Source of the DNA: Smallanthus sonchifolius
Taxonomy: Eukaryota > Streptophyta > Magnoliopsida > Asterales > Asteraceae
DNA: 64,000 nt
NCBI GenBank assembly: GCA_023525975.1
Contig: CM042027.1
Location: 10,497,001-10,561,000 of the forward strand
Reading direction: 5' to 3'
The notes beneath the pieces are model-generated. The model had not been told where the DNA came from and did no database searches. It saw only the letters and a list, made by a program, of their open reading frames with translations. Shown in pieces: positions 45,702-58,524 of this stretch; within the stretch, counting starts at the first letter, position 1, and every line of letters begins with the position of its first letter. The translations under genes were made by a program, and so were the position numbers.

Positions 45702-46296
45702 TCACGGGTTCGTGTTTATTTTGGTCTCGCGAGTGCCTCTTGAAGGTGTCATTTGATATCCAGGGCCTTCTTTTTAGTGTAGGGATGTTGGTATAGGAGG
45801 GTTTGGTTATTTAATGTTGTTCTTGCCTTCGATTTTATATGTAATGCATGTTTATATAAACGAATGTTATTCCAAGAAACCTAAAATAGGTCCTCCTGTA
45901 TCCTGTTTTCTTTTTTAGAAAACTGCTACTTTTTAAAGAAGTTTTTGTAAAAATAATAGCTTCTTTACTGTAGTAAAATCTGGTCCTTAACCCCACTTCA
46001 TCTCCTCTAATAGCTTTTTTCTTTAAACATGAATTCTAAAGGGAAAAATATCAAAATGAACAAAAAAAAAACTTATTAAAAATGGACATATATAAATAGC
46101 CGGCTATTTCATGGACATTGTGAAACAATAGCCTGCTAGACCGGCTACGCTTAGCCGGCATAAATTTCTATGCCCACATTCTAGTTTACAGAGTACGGAC
46201 CAATGGCAAGTTGACACTTGGCTAATAGCCGGCTAAGCCGGCCATAGTGTTGAACCAAGGGCATAAGATGCTTCTTGTAAGTATTTTATATATCCA
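45702..46296. other. 3' flank of the GH28-like gene and intergenic sequence
   Basis: The first 200 bases are probably 3' untranslated. At 46095-46245 'tagccggct' recurs four or five times in direct and inverted form, so it is likely a small repeat. No gene. Confidence 0.5.
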
Positions 46297-46400
46297 GGTT
46301 GGGGGGTTGGGTACAATGGTAATGCCATTGGCATTTGGAGCTAAGGTGAAGCTACTTTTGAGATGAAGAGTTCGAGTTATTCAAAAAAAGAAAATTATAT
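46297..46400 (+). repeat. Possible SINE fragment
   Basis: A box A-like 'gggtacaatggtaat' and a box B-like 'gagttcgagttattc' about 60 bases apart, then an A-rich tail. Short and without clear duplications. Confidence 0.35.
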
Positions 46401-46813
46401 ACATACAATAATTTCATTTTCTTTGTAGCCAACTTTTCTCAAATCAAAGATTGGGTCTCATATAAAATAGCCACAAACTAAATAATCTTTGCTTTCAGCC
46501 GTACACTTTACCATCACCGTATCACATCTATTGGATATTTTGTTATTGTTAAATTATTATTCTAGGAAAGCCCGTATTTTTATGTACACGTTTTATAATA
46601 ATATTCAAAATATCACATAAAATGGCATCAAAATTTCCAAAATTAATAGTATGGTACAAAAGAAGCTCAATGACTCATAAGTACAGTAAAGTAATAAACG
46701 AGCTTTAAACAAAACATCTCGAATCTCGATTCATCTTGATGTTTGTTTAAGTTTTATTCATATTTTTTGTGTTCTACCTGAAAGTATACACTAAATATAC
46801 ACACTAACGAATC

Positions 46814-47467
46814 TGTTAGTTATGAAGTTTTAATCATCATATATGATGTTTCTAATATATATTATATGACATAATATAAGCCTAATTTATGGGAATTCCT
46901 CATTTGGGTTTCATGACGTAATATGTAGGAGATTTCAAGAATTAAGTCTGGATGATCTGAGAGTCGTGATGTCACTTTTGGATCAAAACAATTCAGTGGT
47001 TTTACTGAATTTAATGATCAGATAAAACTCAGATTTTCACACAAAAATTGAAGTATGAAATTGTAGAGAATTTGATTGAACCAGAGAAAAACGTAATGAC
47101 CAAATGTGGGAAATTTGCATGTTTCAAGATTCTGTATTTAATATTGTGCTAATTTGATAAATATATTTTATATAATAAAATCCAAAAATTCAAATTTAAT
47201 TGAATTTTCATTATAGTAACGATTGTCAAAATAAAAAAATCAAGTTTAATCGACCCTAGCCAAGGGTTGCTGCTACTTGGACCCCGCTTCTAGGGGCGCT
47301 GCCCCCTGACCCCTGCCAAGGGGGTGATGCCCTAAGCGTCAGTTAGGTTCCAAAAATCATAATAAACTCAAAACAAGTGTGCGCTCCGCACCTCCTGACT
47401 TATTTGATGATTATTTTGATTCACATTTGTCACACAAGTTAATCCAATTACACTAAAATATCCAACA
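46814..47467 (-). mobile_element. Candidate solo LTR (copia-like), 654 bp
   Basis: In reverse orientation it begins TGTTGGATATTTTAGTGTAA and ends CATAACTAACA, as copia-type LTRs do. A GC-rich 'ggggcgctgccccctgaccc' stretch at about 47294-47313 is typical of such LTRs. The flanks share only a displaced AATC(T), so the boundaries are tentative. No second copy or internal domain adjoins it. Confidence 0.5.
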
Positions 47468-50120
47468 ATCTTCCCGTAGGTGGTTTCATCTAAGCTTACT
47501 TCATTACTCTCGTTTATAACACTTCTACTCATTCCCTTTGTTGCATATATTTATTTTCACGCTTGAGACTGGTCACAACCACCTCATGCGATTAGGCTAA
47601 CAATGTTCTTTTCCATTTAGCTATACCATTTGGAAATCCCCCACCTGCTTTAGTTGGAGCAACCAAACTCAAAACCCACCTAAAAGACTTGTACCAAGTA
47701 AGCTTTTAGCAAGTAAAGAGTTATTGTTGCCATTCAAGAAAAAAAAAAAGTAAAGAATTATCACTTCTAATTAGTTGGAAACATTGGAAGAGTTCCATTT
47801 TCAAAATTCCAAGTCTTGGAATTTCACACATGTTCACCTTTTAAGAACTTAATTTAACTTCTTGTAAAACCTCTATGGAGAGGGATAAGATCTCGGGATT
47901 TAAGTTTACGTAATTAGCAACTTAAGTCCCTCAATTTTTAACAACTTAAGCATTTGATATTAAAATAAGATATTTTCACTTTTAACCCTTATTTTCACAT
48001 GTATCTTATCTAACTATTCATAATATCTAAAATAAAACCACACCCGCACAATTCAAATAAGAACTAGTAGGTTTTCACTTGCGTGATGCATGGAAAAAAA
48101 AAATCAAATAAGAACCAGTAGGTTTCCACTTGCGTGATGAAAAAAAACCGTATATTACACAAAAAAAAAGTATTAGGTGTAATAACCCAAAATGTTTAAA
48201 ATATATATTATATAACAATAATAATAGGTATGTTTTGTTAATACATTAACATTGACCAAATAATAAATTTTAATCTAATAATTTATATAACTGAATGTAT
48301 TAAGTAGAAAGTTTGATAAAATTCAAATGGAAAATTTAATTTGTTATTTTACTAAAGATAAGTAGAAGGTTTAATAAAATTCAAATGAAAGTGGAAGTGG
48401 AAGGTTTAGTTTGTGGTTTTACTAAAGGTAAGGGGTAAGGTTTAATAAAAAAATTAAATTGAAATTAATTGAGCAAAATACATAAAGCAAAAACAAAGTT
48501 TACTCCCAGATTTATAGCAAATCTCAGGGCCGGCTCACATAGGGGTGCAGGTTGGGCCACCGCAGCGGGGCATGTTTACGAGTGGGGTATAATTTTTAAA
48601 ATTTTATATATATTTTTTAAAAAAATTAAATAACTTATAAAATCTGAAAAAATTTATAAAATTTAGGGGCAAAAATTATTTTTTTTAAATAACTTATAAA
48701 ATCTAAAAAAATTTATAAAAAATAGAGGTATTTTTCTTATGTCAAGCTAAATACTTAATTTCTTGGGTACGGACATGGCAAATCTTACTCTTAGATTTAT
48801 GTTGGGCTTAGAAACTACTTACCAGGCTGTTTAGACCGGCCCAAACTAATGATTTCGTAATAGATTTTTGCTGTATTTTCATGTCGTCAAATAAATTCTC
48901 ACCCATATCTAGATATCTCAAAATAGACTGTAAACAAATTAATCAGATAATAATCATCTTCAATGTCAAAAATTCTAATTTTGACTTTCAGGCAACTCTA
49001 TTCACTAGTGTTGAAGACTTAAATATGTAATAACTTTTTTCCGAAATATGTGTTCAAATAAAAAAATATATATTAACTTTTTTTATTCCAGAATTAATTC
49101 TTTTTGAACGTATGGACCATATAAGTCCACCTCTTTCCAATAGAAGTAGGCTTGGACTTTGGATCTTTTTCCTTTTGTCTATGAATGGAATCTAAACTAG
49201 GTAGAATAATAGGATAAGGGGAATGGATTTTATGTAATATGGAAGTGATAATTTCCTTTCTCAAATACAACTAGTAACTAAACGTGCACTTTGGTGGGGC
49301 GAGCCTATTTTTAATAAAATTTAAACAGAAATGTAGACGTAATGTAAAAAAATAACGTTATTGTACACGCAATGTAAAAAAATAACGTTATCGCGCGCAA
49401 CACAAATGAACAGTAAAATTAACATGGAAACGTTAATAAAAGTAAGTGCGTTGATTCCCACGTGTTTCGGTCAGGGTTGTGATAATATTGAAAATTGTAA
49501 ATAAAAAAAGAAACCGTTGAAAAATATTCACTTGGAAACAACCCTTTAAACGTAGATAAAATAACACGCCCACATTGTTAAATGTTATGATAAAATGTAC
49601 GTAAAAGAAGATTAAAACAAGAGTAAATTACTATTTGAGTTCTTGACGTTTGTCCACTTTAAGTAGTTGAGTCTCTTATGTTTTAAAATATTGATCTGAA
49701 CCCTGACTTCAAAAATCAAATACTTCTAATATTAAATACTTTAAAATTCATCATCGTCTTATCCGCATTAGCACATGTGGTTGTTGATTTGAAGCAGCAG
49801 GTAGCGATTAGGTTAAAACATGACTGAAAACAGGTTGGAGGTGGAGAGTGGTCTTCAGTTTTGCGATTAAGTTAAATAAAAACCCATGGTTCCATGGATC
49901 AGGTCGTTATTTGGGGTTAACTCTGTTTAAAACCCACATTTCAATTTGGCCCTGTTAATCCCGACTAGGGCTGATTAATCCCGATTACTTGTCTGGCTAG
50001 CTCTAATTTACAAGATAATCCACCAATTAATATCAATTATCTTGTAAATTTGAAAAATACAAGGGACACTAATTGATACATCAATCACTATTCACGCCTC
50101 TTGCAAACTCATCTCTAAAC
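47468..50120. other. Intergenic sequence without recognised genes
   Basis: AT-rich with short local duplications, for example 'gtaggttttcacttgcgtga' near 48067 and 48118, and 'aatgtaaaaaaataacgtta' twice near 49340 and 49372. No gene or clear element. Confidence 0.45.
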
Positions 50121-50123
50121 GTG

Positions 50124-50126
<3 letters not shown>

Positions 50127-50167
<41 letters not shown>
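50127..50167. repeat. (AT)n microsatellite
   Basis: About 40 bases of perfect AT dinucleotide. Confidence 0.9.
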
Positions 50168-50168
<1 letters not shown>

Positions 50169-51121
50169 TAGGTTAGTACCCCGTGTAATATACGGTTGAT
50201 AAAAAAATATATATCATTCATAAGTAAGTAAAACAATAAGTTACTTTACATATGATAAAAAAAATAAAATTACAATTACATTCACAAAACTAAATTTTTT
50301 CCTTCTTAAATCTGAAATTTATAAACTAAAATAAAACATTTAGGAACAACTGTTTTTTATATACCATGTATTTACTTAACAATTTAAAAAATAAACAATA
50401 AATTTCATTCTCATCCTTATTCTAATAAATGATTCCACATAATGTCATGTGTCATCACCATATTTTTTCTTATTAAAATCTTCTAATTTCCCTATTTTAA
50501 GTAAGTTTGAATTTTGAAATTTAATTATTTTAATGCTTTTATTTTTCAGAAAAAATAATATAAAATTTGAATTTTAGTTATTACTTAATTAATGAAACAA
50601 GTAATTTTATTTTTTGTTTTAGACGTTATTTATTTTTATATTATTATACTTTCATTTTTGTTATCAAATAACTCATGTAATACATGGGTATATAACCTAG
50701 TTATATAATGTAACGTAATGAATTAACATTTAAAATAGTAAAATACATTTAATAATAAAAAAGGTAAAGTGTAATAAGTATATATGTAAGGAATGTTAAA
50801 ATCACATACTTTTAGATTATTTTGGTAACTTAATTTTGTTAAAAGACCAATCTTTGAAATAAATATTTTTATTTTTATTTTTATGAATGAATCAATCTTT
50901 ACAATAATGTAATATTTTTATTTTTTTGAAATAATATTTTTATTATTAAGGAAATATCTAAGATTTGGTACATAATTTAGTCAAAATGGAATCAACTTAA
51001 AGGTCATAAATTTTGGAAATATTTAATTAAGAAATAAGATTAGAAGAAGTTTTGGAGGGAAAATAAATTTGAGGTTGAACCACGAGATGACATGTGGCAA
51101 TACAAAACCTTTATTTATTAG

Positions 51122-51125
<4 letters not shown>
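50168..51125 (-). mobile_element. Probable Helitron in reverse orientation
   Basis: CTAG at 50168 follows A. The reverse complement shows a hairpin-like 'ccgtatattacacgg' before it. The other end carries 'acctttatttattagtata', the reverse of the 5' end seen in the 12671 family. The exact TC start has been lost into a TA microsatellite. Confidence 0.55.
50411..50700 (+). mobile_element. Probable nested short Helitron
   Basis: The 3' end has 'catgta-atacatg' pairing followed by CTAG (50697-50700) before T. The 5' side 'aataaatgattccacataat' and 'gtcatgtgtcatcacc' resembles the other family members. The 5' border is approximate. Confidence 0.45.

Positions 51126-51127
<2 letters not shown>

Positions 51128-51162
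<35 letters not shown>
51128..51162. repeat. (TA)n microsatellite
   Basis: About 35 bases of perfect TA repeat. Confidence 0.9.
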
Positions 51163-51167
<5 letters not shown>

Positions 51168-51472
51168 AAGAGATCAAGAGAAAGTCACAAAGTTAGGCGA
51201 AAACCAAGAAAACCACTAAAACAATGTATAATACTACGGGTTACGTATACGTAACCGCAATTTTTTTGTTTTCTGTTTACTTATACATAACACTATGGTT
51301 TACGTATACGTAAGCCAATATTTAAATGATTTTTTGGTAAAAATGTGTAATATTACATTGATACTCTTATTATAAAATAAAATAAAAAATAGATATTATT
51401 ATGTTATTGGTTAAAATTGGTTTTTTTTAGTGGTTTTCTCCGTTTTTGCCTAACTATGTGTTTTCTCTGTTA
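51163..51472. mobile_element. MITE with TAGGGAA termini, copy 2
   Basis: Related to 22503-22825 across its length: 'cacaaagttaggcgaaaa' near the left, 'tacgtatacgtaa' inside and 'gtggttttctc' near the right. Right boundary approximate. Confidence 0.7.
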
Positions 51473-51723
51473 TATATAGAACTAAAATAAAGACTCACAT
51501 GTTACTTATTACTAAATAGTACTTATTATGTGAGTTTCAACTATTAAATTATACTTAATATTTTTGGTATATCTCGTTAGCTAAGCTAAACGTCGTGTTG
51601 ACCGGTAAGCTAAAGTTTGCAAATTGAAATTCAATAGCAATTTCCATTGTCTTTTGCTGCATTAGCCTAGGCCACCTCGCCCAATATTGTGAGACCAGTT
51701 AGATATTGTTGAGAATTGAGACC

Positions 51724-52341
51724 TAGAGGTGAAAAAAAAACCGGAACGGGTTTTTCCGGAACCGAACCGGTTCTTGAAAACCGGAACCGGGTACATAGGT
51801 TCTGGTTTTTCAACCAAGAACCAGACATGGAACCGGAACCGGTTCCAGAACCGGTTCTTTAGAATACCCGATTTGTGGATCTCTACCCTTGTGTCTTGTG
51901 ACACTAATCCATCTATATTTTACAGATTCGTGATGCATATATGGTTACACTTTTAATAATGGTAAAACTTAAATGGGTTAAAACTACAAGTGAAAAAAAT
52001 TGTTTTATGAGTCAAACGGGTCAAACAATCTGGTTTTTTTTATATAATTTATCTATGTTTTACGAGTTTATGTTTTAAACATTTACCTATTTTGTAGCAT
52101 TTTAAGTTTTTAATGTTATTGGACCTTTTAAGTTAGTTCTTTATATGTTTAATTAAAGTACTTATATGTTTAATTAAGTTTTTCGAATACCCTGAAATAC
52201 GTTCTTGAAATATCCGCCTTGAATTACCGGAACCGGTACATAGGTTCTTGTTTTTCAACAAAGAACCGGACTTGTAACCGAAACTGGTAAGAACCATAAC
52301 CGGAACCGATTCTTTAAGAAAAACCGATTTATGCACCTCTA
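51724..52341. mobile_element. hAT-type MITE, 618 bp, GGAACCGG-rich ends
   Basis: Ends TAGAGGTG (51724) and CACCTCTA (52341). The exact 8-bp duplication TTGAGACC flanks it at 51716-51723 and 52342-52349. Confidence 0.88.
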
Positions 52342-52550
52342 TTGAGACCCGGATTCATAAAATGATTATTGAGCCCAAATTTGTTGTTCTTTATTGTTGT
52401 TCTTTATTTAGTTGTTGGAGCCCAATAGAAACAATAAAGGCCGACCAATATGAAGAACCTAAATAAAACTGTGACTTTAAATCTCAGTTTTTTCTTCCTT
52501 CTGATTCTTCTTCCGCATATCAATGCAACGAGGTCTTTTTTATTTATTTA

Positions 52551-53397
52551 CTAGTTTAGATCCTTATGGGTGAAAAATATCAATAAATAAAATTTTTAAA
52601 TTTTTATGTATATATTTTACACGTGTAAAAATGTATCATATACAGGATAGAAAACAAAACTCGAAATATTCAAAAACTAATATATAATTGAGTTTCGAAA
52701 ATAAATTAAATAATATTTAATATAATTTGTTTTTCATTTATTATTTGATTGAAAATAAAAGTTAAATAGTTAGATTTTAAAAGTTTCGTAAGAGATAATT
52801 TAAAATTATGTTTTATTAGTACACTAGTTTAGGTCCCGTGTCTACACACAGGGTGAAAAATATTAATATTTAAAATTTTTAAATCTTTATGTATATATAT
52901 TTCACAGGTGTAAAAATATATTACATATACTACGGATATAAACAAACTCAAAATATGTAAAAATTAATATATAATTAGGTTTCGAAAATACGTTAATTAC
53001 TGTTTAATGTAATTTCACTTTCAATTACTATTTGATTGAAATAAAAATTACATAATTAAATTTCAAAGTTTTCTTATAATAAGGGATAATTTAAAATAAA
53101 TGTGTTGTATTAATACAATTAGTACTTTCTTTAAATATATATTATTATTTAAATATAAAAGTGCATTAAATAAGAGAGAGAGGCGGGAAAAAAATGGTGA
53201 GATTGAATGTAGAGACGACACGTGGCACTAAAAAACCTTTATTTATTAGTATAGATTTAATATTTTCTTTAAATATATATTGTTGTTAAAAATAGAAGGT
53301 GCATTTAATAAGAAGGAAAGGCGGGAAAAAAATGATGACAATGAATGTGGAGACGACACCTGACATGAAAAAATCTATATTTATTATACAGTGTAGA
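52551..53397 (-). mobile_element. Outer reverse-orientation Helitron, split by a nested copy
   Basis: CTAG at 52551-52554 after A marks the 3' end. The 5' TC is at 53397-53396 before T. The pieces 52551-52823 and 53256-53397 join into one element of about 415 bp once the inner element is removed. Confidence 0.8.
52824..53255 (-). mobile_element. Inner nested Helitron, 432 bp
   Basis: CTAG at 52824-52827 after A, a near-perfect hairpin (cccgtgt/acacaggg) at 52835-52854 and the 5' start TCTATACTAATAAATAAAGG at 53255 reading leftward. Same family as its host, so it inserted into a relative. Confidence 0.85.
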
Positions 53398-54557
53398 TTC
53401 TTCATCAATTTTTTTTCCATAGATATGTTTGCACTTCATGCTGGTAATGTTCTTCTATATGTTTAGATTAGAGTAAATTACAAATTTCAACCTTCATATG
53501 TTATCATTTATTACTTGTAGGTTGGGTTCTTAATCTTCAACAATTACATCAAATATTCTTTATCTTCATGGTTTGTAATGAATTAGGTCATTTGGTTTAA
53601 GTGATGTTAACTTTTGTAAGGCCTCAAACCCGGGAGGCCTCACTTGTTGGATTTACTCATTTACAAACAGTTCTTAAACTTGAATATCAAAATATCGCAG
53701 CGAAAAATACTTCATTAAAACATAACCATTACATTGTTCAACATGCGGAAGCGCAACATAGCCTAATACATAAACATAACGTAAACTAATCATAACGGGA
53801 TGCCAGTCTTCATGTCATCCGGGTAACTCATCAAGCCGCCCAGCATCACCTTCCATCATCGTAACCTGCCTTAACCTGAATGTGCATACTAAAAAGTCAG
53901 CTACGCTGGTGAGTTCTAGTTTTAACATAAAACTTTAGCTTCAAATAATTTGCCAAAAACATAACTTCACACTTCATTTAATAAAAAGCGTACGTAAAAT
54001 AATGCAATAACAAAACATAACACTTCATAAACATAAGTCAACTAACATATCGAATCTGCGCCTTCTCGTAACCGTCAAATCCAAACGTCACATACTGGCT
54101 GAATAACCTAAAGATCACCACCACTAGGCCCATCAATCACCGTACTGTCCTTCGGGTGAAGAACTCCTAGGGCCCGATACTTAGGTTATTCAACACTACT
54201 TCAAGCACGGCATCACAAGGATGACACGTACCAAACTTCAAGCATTGCGACCCGTAAGGCGCAAGTACCAAACTTCAAGCACGACTACCCCGTAAGGTAA
54301 ATCGTACCAAACTTCAAGGATCACGATAATCCCCTTGGCGACCGTCATCGCCCCAGTTGTACAACAGTTGGCCAGCCACAAAGGCCCCTAAAAGGTAAAG
54401 GCCCCTAAAAGGTAAAGGCCCATAACATACTTCACATACCCTTAACCTTCATTCCCTAAGGAATATTGGCAGATTCGTTCGTTTGTGACTTTCGTAAACC
54501 TTCACTTCTTTTACTTCAAAACTTCAGTTAAAGCATTCGTACGTTTTATTAAAAACA

Positions 54558-54592
54558 TTCATTCATTCATTCATTCATTCATTCATAAACAC
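54558..54592. repeat. (CATT)n microsatellite
   Basis: Eight tandem ATTC/CATT units. Confidence 0.9.
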
Positions 54593-54913
54593 TTCATAAA
54601 CTTCTTTTGGCAAAATATTTCATAACCCTTCCTTCCAAAACATCGTTCATAAACATCATTTTATAAAACGTCACATACAACATTCATAAACATCGTTTTA
54701 TAAAATAGTTACGTATGCACACCAGCCCAAAAACATTATTAAAACATTTAAAAGAGGGCTTCTAGAACTCACCTTATAAGCTAGTCTCGGTTGTCCTAAA
54801 CAAGGCCCAACAACGTCACTTCCGATCTGAATTGATTAGTTAAATACACATCAGACCAATACCGACTCTAACGGTTTAACCCTTCTAAACATACTAACTT
54901 TACTTAACCAGCC

Positions 54914-55175
54914 TGATGCCTGCGCACTTAGCAAGTGCGTAGACCCTGCTTCCTGTGTACTTGATAAGTACGCAAGATCCTCTTCCTGCGTACTTGATAA
55001 GTACGCAGTGCCCTTCCTGCGTACCTGATAAGTACACAGTGCCCCTCTTCCTGCGTACCTGATAAGTACACAGTGCCCCTCTTCCTGCGTACCTGATAAG
55101 TACGCAGTGCCCTCTTCCTGCGTACTTGATAAGTACGCAGGACCTGCTCCGTGCGTACTTGATAAGTACGCACGA
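54914..55175. repeat. Array of about eight palindromes in the solo LTR
   Basis: Units like CTGCGTACTTGATAAGTACGCAG separated by 8-12 bases. There are more units than in the intact element and the sequence variants differ. Confidence 0.88.
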
Positions 55176-55639
55176 TCTGTTTCTTCGCAAAACCCTAACT
55201 TTCGCATTCAGGTCTGATCACGTCAAGATCCCGAACCTGTTTGCATTCAAAACGTTCGTTTTCTATTAAGGAACTCAAATCTATGTTTATCTTTCAGTTT
55301 TATCCGTGAAAACGTTACTTTTTCACCCAAAACCCGAAAAACCCAAAAACGAACAAAAACTCAGATTTAGGCCCGATCGTTACCTGAATCGAGTTTCTGA
55401 TCCGGAGGTTCTTCTCACGAGCTCTGGAGCAACACACTTCTCAAATCTCGGGTCGATCCGCCAACTTTCTCTCTCTACGGTTTCTCTCTCTAGAAGGTGC
55501 AAATGAGAGAAATTGGTGGTGACCTTGGCTATTTATAGGGGAGGCCTTCCAGCCCGCCGACCTATCCGGCCCGACCCGACATGCCTCGTTCGTTTATTCC
55601 GTTATTTTAAGTGTCGTTTTTTTTTTATGTTACAACTTT

Positions 55640-55879
55640 TCAATTAAATGACATGTAAAATGAACTATTTACCCTCAATACATTCATCTTCATCTCCAAT
55701 CTATCTCCCTCTCACCAGACATTCCTGCATCGTCAATTTTGTTAATCAAAAGTTAAAAAAAAAGATAACTAAGTGGAAGTGGCGACAATGGAGATGTTAA
55801 AATCTTGAACACTTTCTGAACACCACCATTAACGAAAAACACGAAGCTCAAAACCGATAATAGATGCTTTTTCAAACCG
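55640..55879. other. Intergenic sequence between solo LTR and pol relic
   Basis: No gene recognised. Confidence 0.4.
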
Positions 55880-57080
55880 TTAAAATCAAGACTCGATTTG
55901 GTCGTATGTGGATACAACGATCAGACAAGTTTAGACTTAATATTCTCGATAAAGCACATAAATCATGATATTACATTCATCCTGGTACTACAAAGATGTA
56001 CCAAGATTTGTGTAAAGATTAATGTTGCTCGGTATGAAGTTTGATATCATGAAATATGTGGCTAAATGCTTAACTTGTTCGCAAGTTAAAGCAGAACATC
56101 AAAAGCCATATGTATGAATACAACCACTAGAAATCCTAAAATAGAAGTGTAACATATCACTATGGATTTCATAACCAAACTGTCTAGAGTGCCCACTTCT
56201 TACCAATATGTGAAACTTACTCTCTAAAGAAGCATGGAAATTGTCACACAGCATGGAGTGTCGGTTTCAATTAACTATGATAAAGATACACGTTTCACAT
56301 TGCATTTATGGAAAAAAGATTCATGAGGAAATTGAAACAAATTTACCAATCAGCACGACATATTATCCTCAAACCGATGGAAATAGTGAGAGCAGACTCT
56401 TGAGGATATGATGTGTGCACGCATAATTGATTTAAGAGGAAGTTGGGATAATCATTTGTCACTAGTAGAATTCTTGTATAATAACAACTACCATTCAAAT
56501 ACCGGTATGCCACCATATGAGATGTTATATGGTAGAACATGTAGAACTCTCATATGTTAGGTAGAAGTTGTACAGGAAAAATTAGGAAGTAAAGAGATTG
56601 TTCATGCTACAGTTGAAAAGCTTGATCTGATCAAGACTCTTATGAAAGATGCTCATGATAGGAAACAATCATACACATATAAAATACGTAGACAAATAGA
56701 ATTCCAAATTGAAGATTACGTTTTTTCAAAAGTATCTCCTTGCATGGAAAGGTCTAACTCGATTTATGAAGCGAAGTAAGCTAAGACCCCGATAGAATTC
56801 CAAGTTAAACGAGCGACAATGATAGCCTATCAAGTAGAATTACCTGAAGAATTGGAGAAGGTATATAACACGTTTCATGTATCTTACTTGCGGAAGTGTA
56901 TAACCGACGAAACTACTCATGTACCTTTGGAGAAGATAAAGGTCGATGAAAAACTAATGTATGTCGATGAACCCATAAGGCTTCTAGACACAAAAGAAAA
57001 GTAGTTACATCATAGGACTATTAAGCAAGTGCTAGTCCAATGGGAGCACAGGAAAGGGTTAGATGACTACACCCAAATTT
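55880..57080 (+). pseudogene. Decayed Ty3/gypsy pol relic (integrase to chromodomain)
   Basis: Broken reading frames give integrase zinc-finger residues (IHPGTTKMYQDL), the DDE-core region (YPQTDGNSE), then YNNNYHS, MPPYEMLYGRTCRT and, in a 61-residue open stretch at 56819-57001, a GPY-side/chromodomain linker (NTFHVSYLRKC). The end reads VQWEHRKG. Multiple stops and indels kill it. The sequence is diverged from the intact element, so it is a separate and older family member. Confidence 0.88.
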
Positions 57081-58190
57081 AAGAAAAAACAAAGTATAGG
57101 GTTGGAATGGTATTTAGCCCAAATTACAAGGACTAAAAGTGAAAAATTCTGAAAATAGGGTCGATAGTGGACTGCTACTGGACCCTTAACTGACTGTTAC
57201 ATAGAAAGGAAGGAAAGCAATGATGGTTGGAAACCTCTCAAGCTACTAATCCATATTCGCAACCCTATAGTGGACCGTTACGAGAAGCATAACGGTCCGC
57301 TACGCCACAAACTGGATAGAGGTCCGTTATCCAGACCTTTAACGATCCGCTACGTGGACACCAAGATAGGCGGCTGATTGGGAGGCGGTAGCGGTGCGCT
57401 ACTACCTCTTTAGCGGTCTGTTATGGGTACCTTTATCAGCCTATAAATAGTTGAGCCTTGAGACTCATTTAAACACAAACAAACACACAAATGCTTCAAC
57501 TACATGTTAAATACGTTTAAGAAAGCCAAGTACAGTACGAGTACGTGTATGGAGCAGATCGGCTGAAACGTTTAAGCAAGGAAACAAGCATAGCAAAGCC
57601 CCGGGGTTAATGTAGGTACACCAAACCCGTAATTAACCTAATTTGTTTATGTGATTTATGTGCTTAAGGCACGCTAATGCTCGGGCAAGACCTATACGTG
57701 ATAATAATGTGAGTATGTGGTATGAAAGCATGATAAAACATGCATGTTAAACAAACTTAATGAGATGTTGTGTTAGGGGATACATAGGTGTGCTTGAAAA
57801 ATTGGGAGGGGTATGGTTCTATGATGCCCAAGATCCCAATGAAGGAGCCAAGCCTACGTGGTTCAACCATCGTGGTTACACAAGTGGTCGTGAGATCTAC
57901 AAGTTCCAGAATCTTGTAAGGCGTGCCAAAACACATAATGAACTTAAATGAGTTTTGAAAGACAATATGGTGTACTTGTTTAGCGCAATCTAATATAAAA
58001 ACGTTTTCAAAACATGTTAGGGAAAAACACTCGGAATGAATAAAGTTTTCAAGGACAAGGCCAGTCGGAGACGTGAATCCCTAGATCCTTTGTAATATGT
58101 ATAAATGTTTGTAAAACAATGCTTTTATATGATGAAAGTTCCTTCGTCACCACGGTGGCTAAGTGTTTGACATCTAGGACCAAAATTCCG
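57081..58190 (+). repeat. Probable LTR or LTR remnant downstream of the pol relic
   Basis: Follows the pol end directly, where a 3' LTR is expected. It has a promoter-like 'cctataaatagttgagcc' (57440) and short internal repeats of 'cggtccgctac' type (57290-57425). Neither border nor a partner LTR could be defined. Confidence 0.45.
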
Positions 58191-58472
58191 TTAAACTCTG
58201 ATATTTTAAAAGATAAAAAACATAAGATGTTTCAAATTCTTAATCAATAAATCTAATATTTGTTTATATCTCTCAATATCGATCCTACAAATGTGGTCCT
58301 TCTTTTGCTGTATCTTTTGGCCGAAAATCCCATATCCCACATGGGAGAGTTTTTCTTCATTTGAAGTAGTGAGTGGACTCAAAAATATCTTGTTATTAAG
58401 GTGGCAAAAACACTCTATAATTAATAGAATTGTTTGTTATTCACTTGTTTTAAGTTCATACTCAAATCACTT

Positions 58473-58524
<52 letters not shown>

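Larger units (their letters stand above)
53615..55634 (-). mobile_element. Solo LTR related to the chromovirus LTRs, 2020 bp
   Basis: The left end reads TGTAAGGCCTCAAACCCGGG and the right end ATGTTACA, parallel to the 23708-25617 LTR. The exact duplication ACTTT flanks it (53610-53614 and 55635-55639). It shares the tRNA-distant order of blocks, including the palindrome array and the 'ctctctctctag' run near the right end. No internal domain remains, so it arose by LTR-LTR recombination. Confidence 0.9.
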
